64,000 bases of DNA, taken from positions 372,001 to 436,000 of the forward strand of contig JAJNNX010000034.1 of the NCBI GenBank assembly GCA_023159155.1, read 5' to 3'. The stretch comes from Ustulina deusta (lineage: Eukaryota > Ascomycota > Sordariomycetes > Xylariales > Xylariaceae). Shown in pieces: positions 1 through 12,642 of this stretch (positions are counted from its first letter, which is position 1; each line of letters begins with the position of its first letter). The notes under the pieces are model-generated. The model searched no databases. It was given only the letters and a program-made list of their open reading frames with translations, and had not been told where the DNA came from. Made by a program: the position numbers and the translations under genes.

Positions 1-1602
1 AGACAAAGAACATACTATTATGAGATGCAAATGGGAACACATCTACAGATACATATCGGCAGGGGTTTCTTACCTAATCTATCCAATGTAATGACTTAGT
101 CCAAGGTTAGTGTGATTTTTTCCCGAATAAGAGACTGTGATGATAACAAACTCAATAATTAAAGTTTTGTTGTGATGCGTGATGCTATATTAGTTTAACC
201 TTGCTTAAGGGTAATTCGCTTTCAAGAACCAAACTGTATCCCGTTTTAGTAAAGCCAACATTACAAACCAAGTTACTACGTGCATATTAGCCTGAATCAT
301 CGGAATACCTAGGGAAGGCCTCAACGGTAAGCAATTATCTAGACTGATTGTTTCTACTAAATGCCTGGGAATACTGTATGTATGCCACGTAGAAACATGC
401 CGAGATTGACAGCAATGCCACCATTATGACCAACGATGGCAACGTGACAGGCCAAAAGATCGGAGGAGTTGTGATCTTTACGTCTCATAATTACGACAAT
501 TAGCCTTGATATTAAATCAACTAGTGAATAACTATGGTCTAGTCCACAACAATTTACTAATATATAAGATCAATATCATGGGCTGGAAAGCCGCAAACCC
601 CAAGGACTAGTGGTCCTACATCAAGTTGTAATCTTTGCCAAGTCGCTAGATAAAGACTAGATCAACTAGAATACTCATCTTGAGGCTTTTTAAATTCTTC
701 ATAACAGATTAGGCTTGTTTCTTAGACCTTTTTGCTTGTGTCATAAAGGGCTCTATTGTTGTAAGGCGGGCTCCGGCACTCGGTGGCTTAGGTTTATGTG
801 ACAATATATTCACTACATTAACTAGCTTATTTCAATCACTGTCAATTGATCGCCAGTTGATCCCACCGTCCCTCTCTGTTATTGTAAGTGGCGCGACCTG
901 GAGTGACTATCTATTAACTATCGACTCTACCTTGATAGGGCATGGTCGTAGTAGGGTTCTATATATATATATCTGCAAGGGGCCCCCTTAAATGTATTGG
1001 AGATTCAGGAATCAATGGACCACTCTATTAGACCCTAGCCAATTAACAACCACCTACCTGAATGCAGACGAGTCTCTCTATTCGCTCTAGGACACACACC
1101 TTCTTACATAGATATAGTTGTAGGTTTGGGGACTAGACGACTGTGCGGGGATTGGAAGCTGGGTAAGAATCTTGTGAGTAGCTTCATGTTTTGAGTACGT
1201 GGGTTTGGGGGCCAGGGACAGAATCTGGCACGATAGGTCTGTGACCACATTCCTTGCAACTTGGTGCGCAACTGAGATCATGACCCCCCTCACAGCCTTG
1301 CAATTCTAGTCAGAATAGATATGCAGGGTCGGTGTTCCACAACATAGCCAGTATTTTGTTTTACTTATATTACAATGAAGATAAAAAAGGAGGCTGTGAG
1401 GCTATGAGGCGTCAGGACTAAGCCATTCCAGTTCACTACCTACTCCTACGCTGCCGTCTCGATTGGTCTACAGTTTGGAACGTGCGTCTAACCAGGTGTG
1501 CAGTATGTCCTGTACGCCTATCATGTGATTGTTGGCGCGTTTTCGTGGCGCGTAAAGGGGTGAGGGCCACATACACGCTATTTCGAATAACTGGCGAAGG
1601 CT
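1..1602. other. Gene-free stretch
   Basis: No open frame here has a recognisable domain or fungal splice structure. The stretch is moderately A+T rich, with a short (TA)n run near 960-972. I see no RNA gene or clear repeat boundary. Confidence 0.5.
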
Positions 1603-2683
1603 TTGCGTCTTGGGGGCGGAATGAAATGTTGCACAACGTCTGGATCGGGCACGGACAAACAGACAGCCCCTCAGCAAAACCAATACCCCAAGACTTCCGG
1701 CTTGAGGTGGTTTGAAGTATGCCAACATCACATTCCAAGATTTGTTACCACAAGCCCCATCAGAACAGGTGGGAGACATACTTGTATCGATTTTGGGAAA
1801 TTTATGCTTTTTCTCCCGCATTCAACACGCTGGCCTGAAGCTATGGGTCGTCGTCTCCACGAGACCCCGATTCCGAGGTCGTGTTCGGACAACTCGAGCC
1901 ATTCAAAGGTTCCTAGGCGAGCGCATGGAGACGACGCCAGTGATGACGAGGACAGCAATACCGAGAGTAGTGACGGTGCCTTCGGTTTGGAATCAATCCC
2001 CGCTCCAGCTAGTACCAGCTTCGCTGCAAGTTCCACGCGGGCGGGCACAAATGAACTGGTGACATCAACGAAATCGCAGCAACCCTGTTGCGCCATCAAT
2101 CCTAATTCGCCGACCTCGACCTCATCAGCTAGTGGCCATGGCCCCGGGGATTCATCAGATGGGCTGGGCACTGCGACTGGCGCCCTGGTCGGAGGTATTA
2201 TTGGCGCGGGGGTAGCCGTGTTGATCATTGGCGAGTGCTATCACGAGACAATGCATTCCTGTTCTGATCAAGGTTGGGAGCAGATAGCTCGGATCGCAGC
2301 TCGACTGCCTCGCAACGACCCTCTGAATGCACCTAAAAATACATGAGCTTTTCTCTGGAAAACGAGTTTGCTAACGTCTGGGCGTTGAAGGTGCTCTAGT
2401 CTGGCTGACGATACGGAAAGCGATGGCACGAAGACGTAGCCTCACGACACAGGAGCATAACGGGAAGTTTTGGAGCCGGGGAAAGGGTACTATAGGGCGA
2501 AGACGCCGCGAACAGTCAACGGAATACCGGAAGGCGGAGTTAGATGCCGCAGAGACCGGGGTCGGATATAACACAGGGGCTCCCCATGAATTGTACGTCC
2601 CTTGGACCGGGCATGAACATCCTGCTGAGGTGAGCACTCTCAGATCACCCGTAGAGCTTACAGGCAACTCAAGATATGCATGA
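1603..2683 (+). CDS. Possible Ser/Thr-rich single-span membrane protein
   Basis: Two open frames look like parts of one gene. The first (to about 2230) has a Ser/Thr/Pro-rich stretch (about 1950-2160) followed by a Gly/Ala/Ile/Val hydrophobic segment (about 2165-2230) that reads as one membrane span. The second, in another frame from about 2375 to 2683, starts with Arg-rich residues (RRRS) and ends in an acidic/Pro tail with KAELDA and PVEL motifs. This order (Ser/Thr-rich outer part, glycine-rich span, basic stop-transfer, KAEL-type tail) is common in fungal wall-sensor-like proteins. An intron must join them. GCTAAC at 2369-2374 is a good branch site and AG at 2390 or 2399 a good acceptor, but I found no strong donor that keeps frame. 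The start codon is also unresolved. Function unknown; cell-surface location is inferred. Confidence 0.35.
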
Positions 2684-3059
2684 GATATATAAGCTCCTTC
2701 AGCCTTTATGACGAGCGTTACTTGAGAGAGCCATGAGCCGCAGAGATGTCTCGGCTCAGCCTATCCTACCGGGGAAGGGGGATAAATACACACGAGAGAG
2801 CCTATCAAATAATATTGCTTAATTCACACTTTATTGAGCTTAAATTATATATTCATATCACACGTGCATAGTTAACTTCAACTCTCGAGGAGTCTGCAAG
2901 CTTGAACAGTTGTATAGACGGGGCGGACGAGGACAGCGAAATGTACGGTGCGAAGGATAGCAATTCCTCGGTGCTGACATGTATCGCGCATAATGTAACT
3001 CATGAAATGGTGTCGCTTGATAGATATTTTATTATCGAGGATGAGGCCTTCTATTAGCC
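2684..3059. other. Short intergenic gap
   Basis: The 376 bases between the two membrane-protein genes include an A+T-rich part around 2810-2865. Probably the shared 3' region of convergent genes. Nothing else seen. Confidence 0.4.
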
Positions 3060-3885
3060 CTAAAAAGGGCAATTCGGTAGGATTGGGTAATAAATGATCG
3101 TGCTTCGGCCCTTGCTTACACCCGACCCTAAGCTCTCTTCGTCTTCCAACCGAAGACCGCCTTCACACCGATATTTGCCGCCGATGCAGCTGTAAAATCC
3201 AACCACGCAGGCGGCCAGCTGGAACGCTAGAGCCGAGAGCATAGCATACACTAAGGGTCCGGCGGTTGTTGTGAAGGTGGCGTCTGTCGCGGGATAACTG
3301 CTCGCGATGTACGACTCTAGCGCGTGCTCGAAAAGGAATGCGATGCCCGAGAAGAGAAGGGCTAATAAGCTACTTCCCAGAGCGACGACGTATGCCGTTG
3401 CCGTGGGTCTGCGGCGGATAGCTTGATGGGCCGCCGTACTAACTAGACAGAGCGCGATGGCGATCATGTTTAACACAATGAGGCCTCTGGTGAGGAAGAT
3501 TGATATGGTAGATGCCTCAGGAACGGAAACTATCGACATTCCATCTTGCTGTAGAGCTCCCTCCACGTCATAGCCAATGAGGGCACTGGAGCATCGGATG
3601 GTAGAGCGTGTGCGAGTCCTAAGTCACGTCAGTACACTAGCCACCTGGGTCATCTTCATTCCGGTGTACTCACAGGGTATCATTGTTGGCGTCGGGTTTA
3701 CAATAGCCTAGGCTGCCAATCCAGACTGTCGAGGTTCCAGCGTCTCTGCTGTAGTCCGCTCGAAGTAAATATATAGCGGACGAAGGAGGGGTGGTGACCA
3801 CTGCCAAGAGGCAAACGGCGATACCCAGAAATAGGGTTGCGAGTTGGTATGGGTTAGCCAGTAACCAAAGCCGATGGGAAGCCAT
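3060..3885 (-). CDS. SUR7/PalI-family four-span membrane protein
   Basis: Two exons, 3885-3674 and 3618-3060, join across a 55-bp intron (donor GTGAGT at 3673, branch TACTGAC, acceptor TTAG ending 3619). The frame is kept and the product is about 256 residues. Exon 1 holds span 1 near residues 17-40 and, before the outer loop, a W-x-G-S-L-G-Y-C motif typical of SUR7/PalI proteins. Exon 2 has three more hydrophobic segments and a basic RRRP loop between spans 2 and 3. The family comprises fungal plasma-membrane proteins linked to eisosomes, wall stress or pH sensing; this member's role cannot be told. The C-terminal tail is short and acidic. A second, more distant member lies at 30230-31282. 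Confidence 0.75.
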
Positions 3886-6800
3886 CCTAGAAGTCGTCGG
3901 TATTATTCTAACGAAGGGCCAGCCTTGGGATAGTGTAAGTAATTAAGAATCTTCCCAGGGTTTCGCGGACGTATAAAGGGAGAATGAAGTCGAGTGAGTG
4001 AGTGAGATGGAAAAGGAAGGTAAGAATTGCTCCGAGGCCTATGACGTTGGATTTATTCCATTAGATATTTAAGGATCGAGTTACACTCGTACAAGTTTCG
4101 CACCCCGCACGACCGCTTTGTTTGATGATGCAGCCTGCCAGCCTCTGTGCTTGAAGATGGGAAGGAAAATGGAAACTGGAGACGGCAGCTACCTGTTGGG
4201 CGATTGGAAGCTTAAGTGTAAAGAGCCCAGACCACCAGGCAATAGTCGGAGGACCGGGCGCTCGCCGCTTCGAGGCTAAGATCGCCGTTCATGTGCGCCG
4301 TATAGGTACTACATGTACACGGGAGATGAAACTCGAAACAAATGAGCTTAGATTTCTCTCTTCTCTTGCGCTAGCGTAGTGCAAGCGCACGGAACCGAGA
4401 CGGTTAACCGTCGTGTACACATGTATGTCTGGGATACGTGGGGCTCGGAAGACTTCCGTAAGGATTAGTTACTAGTCTAGTGTTGTTTTCGCGGATTCCG
4501 AGTCCCCTATTCTCTCTCGTTGGACACGCGACCTCAGCCAGGCACACGGGTTCTTCGAAGCTCTCTAATCTATATCACGAAGAGGACGAATGCTCATCAA
4601 CTACCTATTGCTTGTTGATCACCACTGAGAAGCCTTTTGATCTAGCCGTTCATTTGTTTCAAGTCCGAACCTAGAGTTTGATGACTTCAAGAATAGTTGG
4701 CACAGACTAGTTCCAACTTGGGGAAGATCAACATGAGCTATGTAAGGCTACCCGTGCTACTTCTTGCATGGGTGACCTGAGATCACCGCATTTTCATGTT
4801 ATGTGTATACATGTGCACTAGTAGACAACATATGCATTGAAGCCTTACATGGGATTTAATATTTCGCTTTTAGCGGCAAATTATTTATAATCTCTGCTCC
4901 CAGATGCCCCTCAAGTTCTATCAGGTACCTCCAACTGTTACTAGTATTGCATGCTAAGTTAAATCAGAGAGTGAAATTGTTATTTACCTAATTACATGGG
5001 GTCCGTGCGCTAGTGACTCTTCTAGTATACACTACACAGTACGCTTAGGTAAAATGGTCTGAAGCCAGCTCTTGCTGGTTACAACCACATTGCTAGTATT
5101 GGTGACCAGCACTCGACGGACAACCTTCCCGGATTTGTATGGGGATTCGAAAGTGATAATGTATTGTTTACAGGTATTCATTGGGCAAGGGATCTAGATA
5201 GCTATCTCCCTTTTCCTTTTTTCGAGACCCTTGACCACAGTGGTGAGACAGGGATTTGCTATTGCACGATGATGTGCCGGTCAGTGAATTTGACAGGTTT
5301 GACAGACGCACCTCTCTGGCGTCTCGCTTATTCGCCGGGAGTCACTTATCTTACATATGCGCCCATATTTTCTCCGAGTTCAAGGATCCGTAGTAGGGTT
5401 CATAACTTGCAAATGCATCTAGTGTAAGACCATCCTTGAACGTTTTAGCAAAATCAAGCTGTCTACACTACTCAGTAGGACAATACCTACTACCACTTAG
5501 CTCCAAGTGATGACCAGGATGCCAACGATACTTGGCAAAGAGCTTACCTAATTATAATACAGTGCGGGGGACACCGCCCTACGACATATTTCCGTGCATC
5601 CGGGGCAAGTGGGGTGACACCAGTTTAGTCTCACGATTCGAAAATTTCTAGAACGGCTCATTTTAATGCATAAGCTTTAATACGAATACAGGGTAGATGG
5701 CTAAATAGCGTTGGGGCTACAAATAAGGAACACGCGCAGAAGGTTTAGCTACAAGTTACTTCTAACTCACTCAATATGCTCGTGGTCAAAGGGGGGCTCA
5801 CTATTTATCAAATAGTCTCGGCATCAATGACTAATATCAATGAAAACAAAATAATACCGGAGTCCTAGCAGTTCACTGGGCGCTGCCGCACTCATACCCC
5901 CCATTAAACGAGTACTTAATCTATGAGCTAAGTAGTCATGTTAGGAGTTTTAGCTCCGGGATGAAGTTAAGTCACAGATGGGTCGCCAGTAAGTACAAGT
6001 ATTCAGATAAGGGCTCAATATTATTGATTCTTGAGTTCCTCCAACCTAGTTCAGCCAACTGAAGGCTTCACATACCAAATCTCTTCCTATATATCCACAC
6101 TAAGGGTACCTGTTATCCCTTGCTATCTTAATGCCTGACGGCGATATTGTCTCTGAGCCCTTGGTGGGTAAGTTACCTAAGTCCATTCAATGCCAAGCAA
6201 TATCCGTACCCTTTTTGGACACCAAACGCTCATATTATCAACAGTGAACTCGTTCCCTTAAACTCTTTGTGTTGTTTCTGAATATCCTTCAAGTGGGGTC
6301 TCACTCTCAATTAGTAGCTCATCTAGAATTTCGCAGTTACTAAATAAGTCTCGCTAATAGGCGAGTTAATTATCTGCCGCAGGAACAAGACCATCGTAGG
6401 CTGAATTCACACATATGGCCTGTATTCTACCAGGCGGTCCTACTACATTAGCTACGCTCTTACAGAAGTTTAATGCTGCTTATTATACCATATAAATTAA
6501 GTATGGGCAGCAGCGTAAAGGAAATCCACAATTGGTGCTAACTATCAAGGTGACTTTCTATATCTCATAATGCTTTTTGGGCTAAACCTTTGAATAGTAT
6601 TGTACACAATTATCAAGCTGTTTAGGATTTAACTTGAGGGGAAGACGGTGGAGAGGTGTTTCTACTAGCAGACCAGTGTAAACCCTAAACTAAAATGCTA
6701 TGTGTTCTTTGAGCGTACTTCGAAATAATAATAAAATAATACAAAAGTCGGAGGATGAACATGCAGCTCTACAACATAGGGATAGTTAACATACAATAGT

Positions 6801-9330
6801 TACAATTTAAGAGTTTCAAGCAGCAGTGGTAGCCTAAAGTTAACTTCAGTGCGCTATCATACTAGAAGTCATGTGCCAGTGCCATTAATTACATCAAAGC
6901 AGTAAAGTATTTGATATACGCCAATAGTGACAATTTAGCAGCTACCCTTTATTTAAGCTTGGCGAAGTTTTGCAACGTTTTCCCTCCACGCCAAAGACCT
7001 CCTGTACTGGAATGAAAACATAAACATGACTAGTAATGGAATTGAGTAACGTGAGGGCAAGTGGCAAAGGGGGCTGAATAGCTACTTTGTAGCGATACAA
7101 GTCTGGTATATATTATTTAACACTATTAGTTTCGCGAGCGTTCCTGTCCCCAACATCATCCCAACTTGTTCCTGGCTAGCGCATGTGGTAAATTTTATTG
7201 CGTTCTATTATATTTAACAAGTACTTCAATTCAACAGTCTGGGGATTAGACTTACAACTGTAGGTTTGTGTTATACGGAAGGTCTACGCGACCCCAACCC
7301 ACACGAAGGTCGTACGCGTGTCGACGCGCTGAAAGCTGTGGAACGAAGGTCTCGGTGAGGCTATTCAGCCCTCGCTAATTTTAGACATATTCACGGCCAT
7401 CGGAGGTTAGCAAGCTCGGTGGAGTTGTATATATAGACCTAAGGCCAGCCTGAGATACCGGGAGCTTCCGAAGGGACCATACGGACGTTGGCGACCTTAG
7501 TAGATTATTGCAATATTGAGACCAATCTCCAAGCCCTTATCTAAGCCCTTGTTATAGTTTGGCCTATCTCTTTATATAGGGTAAGATGACTACACCTATT
7601 TCATATTGTCCACTTCAGTAATAACTATCATTGACTAGGGTTAACGGGGAACGAGGTTCAACCTACGCGCTATCAAAAATTTTTTTTTTCCAAAGCTACA
7701 GCATGACCATGAACGGGAACTCTGGAGTTTCGGTGTTTCCTCTCGGTGGTGTGGTCGAGCTTAATCGCATACTCAAGAAAGTCATATACAGGGTGATACT
7801 TTATATATTAGACTTTTTCACCTGCACGTCTTGACTGGCAGGAGATGTGCCACGGAACAGAATCACAGCGCTATACTGTCACACTGCCCAAAGTACAACG
7901 TAGTCAAGTCGGGCCCTTGACCTGTCTGCAGCTATTACACACGTACTATAACGGGATGTTTGTCTTTGCTTTCACCTCTGAGTAACGTCTCTCCTCCATT
8001 ATAGAACAGGGTCCGGTCTTATGTAAGTGCTTGGAGAACGCCCTTAATAATTATAACAATACATGGTCCCCCCCCCCCTTAATCACACCCAAGATTAAAG
8101 CAAAATAAAGCCCCGTGGAATAACTGCCAATGTCATATCCTTTTACTTGACCATGGCCTGTCCGTTTGTGATAGATGGACTCAACAACAGTCTCACCGAG
8201 CTGCCTGACTCCAAGACCATCCTACGACTAGGCACTATCTAGCTCACCGACTGCCCGATTCCTAGCGGAACACCAATGTGAAGCAATGAACCAGCTAATA
8301 AAACCCTAGACGGCGGTTTTTACCGAGCCATAGAATCTATACAAGTCGTTGTTCTACGCCGGTGAAATCTCGAGCATCGTCCAACATCCACTCGATAGGA
8401 GAAGGAAATGTAATGTCTGTTGTGCCAAACCATGCTAAGTCTTGGAGTACCAGCAAATCCAGAGTAATATCTGGCCTGCTCTTTCTTATCCAGCTTGTAA
8501 GGTACTAATTGTGGCTGTGGCTCCACCTCAATGTTTGATATCTCGGTAAGGCGTCGGTAAGGTGTGTCTCGTAGAACAAATTAGCAGGAACCGTTCAACA
8601 AATTTTTTTTTGGTCTCAAGTTGTTTTTAGCAATACGTTTAGTAAATATATTTCCAAAGAATCTTTTTATCCTAGAGGCCAATAATAGGCCTTGTTGCTC
8701 GACAGACTACCCCTTAATTATGCTTTAAGGTATTAGACCGACAGTGTCACTGAGTGATGAAATGAAAACAAGAAGGCGAATGTCATGGATAATCATCGAT
8801 TGATTTCGACAAAGACCTTCCTAGAAATGGAGCCAAACTGAGCCCCGGGTCTAAGATTAAGGGAAAATGAGTAGAAACATACCACTAGGGCAAAATGTCA
8901 AGTTACCTGGCACCTGCCTACTAGTGGTATACTGGTATAAATATCTTGTCAGTTCCGACTAAATGCAGACCTCATTCCCTACGCCGGGAAACGATGATAT
9001 TCCAACAGCCCCCAAAACCGCCTGTCCCGGTAAATGACTGCAATTGGTCCCCGTCCCTAACGCCACCATCCGGAGAAATGGCAATGATGCTGATTAGATA
9101 ATTGTATAGTACAAGGAAGGAGAAGCCTCCGAGGTTGTTCATGATAGATCTTTACCAAGGCATATTATTTGCTGTGCCTTTGCCAATCCAAATCCCCGGC
9201 TCAACGGATGCAATGCAATCTAAAGGAGCAGACTTCAAAATACCACCTACCAGGACCATTCGCTTGCTCTTTTATGGGTATCCAACACGCTCAAACCTTA
9301 AATTTCCAAAATCCGATTCCAAAAGTTCGA
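3886..9330. other. Long gene-poor region
   Basis: About 5.4 kb with stops in all frames at short spacing. The longest open frames (about 60-120 codons) have no domain, biased composition or splice partners. Base composition is mildly A+T rich, well short of the extreme seen after 53.9 kb, so if this is old repeat it is too decayed to name. Small runs of C (8067-8077) and T (7680-7690, 8602-8610) are present. I see no RNA gene. Confidence 0.5.
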
Positions 9331-10923
9331 CTAAAAAGCGCCACCTTGTCCTTGATTCCTGTCGAGGGGTTGAACCTGGACCGCGGGAACAGCCTGCTCG
9401 GCTGCATCGAAGTCATGCGTCGGCGCTGAGACAGGGCCCTTGTTTATTTCGTCTTCTCTCATTTTCATGATCTCATCCTTACGGGCGACGGACTGCCAAT
9501 TTTTGTCACCCGCTTTGGCAGCGGCCTCAGCCTCAGCGAGCCACAATTGCCATTGGGGGGTTCCTGGCGCGGCGCCGCTCCTCCGCACCCAGGCAGTGCG
9601 TTTGGTCTCGCGAATAGCCCACCAAAGCGTCCGTGTGAAGCTCTTGACACCCTCGCGTGAGTCATTAGGATCTGTCATCTTATCGGCGTTTCGTGCTTCC
9701 GGAGGCGTGATGTCTTTGTACTCGTAGCGGCTGAGATCCCAGAATAAGCGCTTCGGCAATAAGCCCATTGTCCAATAAAGGCCGTTCAGAACAACATAGG
9801 CAGCGCTCACGAAGATTTGTGACTTCCACTTGCAGTTGCCCAACAAAATGACGGCCCCCATCAGCAAAAAGGTGCCCAACCCCATAAGCAGACGGTAGGC
9901 CTGTCCGCCAACATGATACTCGCACTCTTCCGTACCCGAGTAAAGCTCACGGGCTACCTCCTCAGTACACTTAACGAGCAAAAAGGCCCCTTCACGAGTC
10001 CGTATGATGACGTCACCAGCAGGTACCTTGTTTGTGTGGCTACGATTCATCAAGATGGGCCGCCACCAGGAAGCCCATCCAACAATTGAGCTCGCCGAGG
10101 CCATCAAGGTGACGGCGAGGATAGCAGTTCCATCTTTCTGCCAGGCGGCAAACCCAATAATGGCGAAGGTGAGCAGCACAGAGAAGATCTCTAGGATATG
10201 GATGGGTGAGTATAAGGTGGCCGGAATAGCAGGCCGATTTGCATTGTTTGCCAGGGTAGGGTTGGCTACAAAGTCCTGGACTTTCTCTTTCATGGTTTGG
10301 CGTCGGGTAATCCCTTGTGGTATGGCGTCGGGACCAGCCTCGAGATCATCAGAAAACGCAACGCCGAGACCGGTGGCCCATCCTCGTACGGTTCTCGGCT
10401 CGTCGTCCAAAGCATCTGGAGGAGGTCTCTTGATCGACCTGGCTACCGAGAGGTTCGTATTTGTTCTCCCATTCATCCGCCACTTGGAGAACAAGGCGGT
10501 CCCGTTTGCTGCGGGTTGCGGGACTTCCATGCCCCCGGCATTGTTCTTATCAGTATGTTTTATTTCGAGAACCTTGAAAGCGAAGGGCTGCAACTCGTCA
10601 AGCGGATGGATGATGTTGGCAAAGAATCCCACGGTATCGAGAACGACGCCACTGTAGACGCCGGTCATCCTCGCAGTCGTCTCGGGAAGACGCTGAGGGC
10701 GGGATGGCTTCAACAAGGCCTGGGGGGCAGGGATGATGCGCGGTAGGAGACAGAGGACGCTCGCCGTGATGATCTGGGCGTGTTCTGCAATGGAGGACTC
10801 GCCGATGACGGCGAGCAGCGTAACGACATCGAGACGCCAGCCCGCGGGGCCATTGCTGCCGGGGCCGTCTGATTGGAACCATGCGGCAGCGCCGTGGTAA
10901 GGGGGGACGTCTGAGTCGGCCAT
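9331..10923 (-). CDS. Multi-span membrane protein, unknown function
   Basis: A single-exon frame of 530 codons starting at the ATG at 10923 (MADSDVPPYHG). The open frame extends 32 codons upstream, but that part is Arg/Pro/Leu-rich and looks like leader sequence, so I prefer this start. Hydrophobic segments lie near residues 30-60 and, more clearly, four in the C-terminal half around LYSPIHILEIF, TAILAVTLMAS, LLMGLGTFLLMG and FVSAAYVVLNG. The C-terminal 100 residues are charged, with a predicted helical Lys/Glu-rich stretch. It resembles the large class of conserved ascomycete membrane proteins with no assigned function. Codon use and high G+C look normal, so this is probably a core-like gene rather than repeat debris. 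Confidence 0.7.
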   Translation of the reverse strand: MADSDVPPYHGAAAWFQSDGPGSNGPAGWRLDVVTLLAVIGESSIAEHAQIITASVLCLLPRIIPAPQALLKPSRPQRLPETTARMTGVYSGVVLDTVGFFANIIHPLDELQPFAFKVLEIKHTDKNNAGGMEVPQPAANGTALFSKWRMNGRTNTNLSVARSIKRPPPDALDDEPRTVRGWATGLGVAFSDDLEAGPDAIPQGITRRQTMKEKVQDFVANPTLANNANRPAIPATLYSPIHILEIFSVLLTFAIIGFAAWQKDGTAILAVTLMASASSIVGWASWWRPILMNRSHTNKVPAGDVIIRTREGAFLLVKCTEEVARELYSGTEECEYHVGGQAYRLLMGLGTFLLMGAVILLGNCKWKSQIFVSAAYVVLNGLYWTMGLLPKRLFWDLSRYEYKDITPPEARNADKMTDPNDSREGVKSFTRTLWWAIRETKRTAWVRRSGAAPGTPQWQLWLAEAEAAAKAGDKNWQSVARKDEIMKMREDEINKGPVSAPTHDFDAAEQAVPAVQVQPLDRNQGQGGAF

Positions 10924-12642
10924 TATATGGAGGTCCCGTCCCCTCGGGCACCGACAGAGTGGAAGGTTTCGAGGGCCGAGCTTTAGCGGTGAATTGAGTT
11001 TCGAACTAAGGCGCGGCAAGGTGCCCCGGTTGTCTTCTCGTCTTGTTTCGGGTTGTCTTGGATGGTCTCGTTTCGTACCTCGTCTAGCGTTTCGATAGTC
11101 TCGTAGGACAAGAACTTTGAAATAATTCTAGAAACAAATAAATGGACAAGTGTGGAAGGAAAGCAATTGGTTGAAACTCTTGTCGTACGGACTAAGAATG
11201 AAATAGAAAAAATAAACTAATAAAAAACAGACCAAAAAAACAGTCACCTATAGGAAGGAAGGCGCTATTTTGGGTCTTCCATGGGGCTATACATCTGTCT
11301 AGTCGGTAGGTGAAGCGCGGGAACCAAGAGAGAGGTTTCTATAGTTCGAAGTTGTTGGGCGGGTAGAAATGGGGAAGCTTGTACTTATTAGAAAGAGAGA
11401 GACGGGGTTGCATTGGGCGAGCAAGGGAGGAGAATAAAGAGAGGGAGACTTAGTGCTGGCAAGTTCTTGGCTTTGGCTTGGTCGGTCTACGCGCTGCAGT
11501 CTTCCCCACACTGTGCCGCTGAGCCCGGGATGCTGAGTGGTCAGTTGTTAGTTGTTGGTGTTTGCTCTGTGAGCCGCAACGAGTTGCCCGAGGCGACTAT
11601 CACTACTGCGCACTTACGCTGCACTAGCGTAGGCTCTCTTCACTATGCCTCGTTGGGATAACGGGCTGGCCAGAAGCGATGGGCTACCTCCTGCGCACAG
11701 GGCTTAGCAAATGTTAAGTAGGTACTAGGTACCGAGGGACACTGTCCTACGATACACTGCACCATTAGGTAGATAGATGCGCTGTAGATTACCCAAGGCA
11801 CCGCATAAACCCAGGCATCTATTTACAGCGCACATTTCCCGAGGGACTAGAAGAGACTGTCTGTTAATAATCGCGAGATCGGGTTTAAAATAGAGCCCTC
11901 ACTCCTATGCGATAACATGCTACTGGAGGTGTTCTAACTTGTCTTTGCGCTCCTCTTCCCGCCCGCTAGACACTAGCCTACTTGCTGCCTGCTGCCCTGA
12001 TCATGCAGGCGAGTGTCGATTTGCCAAGGGCGGCGCAGACATCGTCGACATCGTGTGGCAGCACACTGGGTACAGATTACAGTGCCGCCACAGTGTCCTT
12101 CGCTACATCCTCTTTGTCATCCTATTCCAGTTGTTTGTTGGTTTTGTGTCTCGCACAACTTCTACTCTTCAGCATAAATACCATCGAAAAGGAAGACCAG
12201 CTTAGATATGCAAGTTGTGAAATATGCTATGAAGAGACATAGAAAATGCGTTGCTGCAAATAAAGGTAATAATCTAGTACTTCAACACCGTAGTATGAGC
12301 CTGAATCCCGAGCCCTGAAATGGTCCCGGAGAGAAAAACGCCGTAAATTTACTTCACAAGAACAATGAACCAAATGTGCTCTTGCTCTTACGCGCCAATC
12401 GTTGTGTCGTCTTTGGTATCATAAAACCATATCCTTAGGTAGAAGCCAGTCGTCCCCCCTTCCCCCCATAACACCCCAGTATTCGGAGCCCAAAGAAACG
12501 TCTTCCGGCGTAAACAAGCCGTTTTTTTTTCCTCACCCGAACAAAGCAATTATGGCGAATGGCATCGCGAAATGAAAAAGACAATCGTTCAAGGTCTTGT
12601 CAAGATCTTCCCCCCGGCCATCCTCGCCTCGCCCCCTGTATT
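10924..12642. other. Intergenic region, likely promoter and 3' ends
   Basis: Upstream of the membrane-protein gene the top strand is pyrimidine-poor and purine-rich (11120-11450), i.e. CT-rich on the coding strand of the leftward gene, as is common in fungal promoters and 5' leaders. Small frames at 11.4-12.2 kb have no family signal. A T run at 12522-12531 lies beyond the 3' end of the deaminase gene. Confidence 0.4.
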
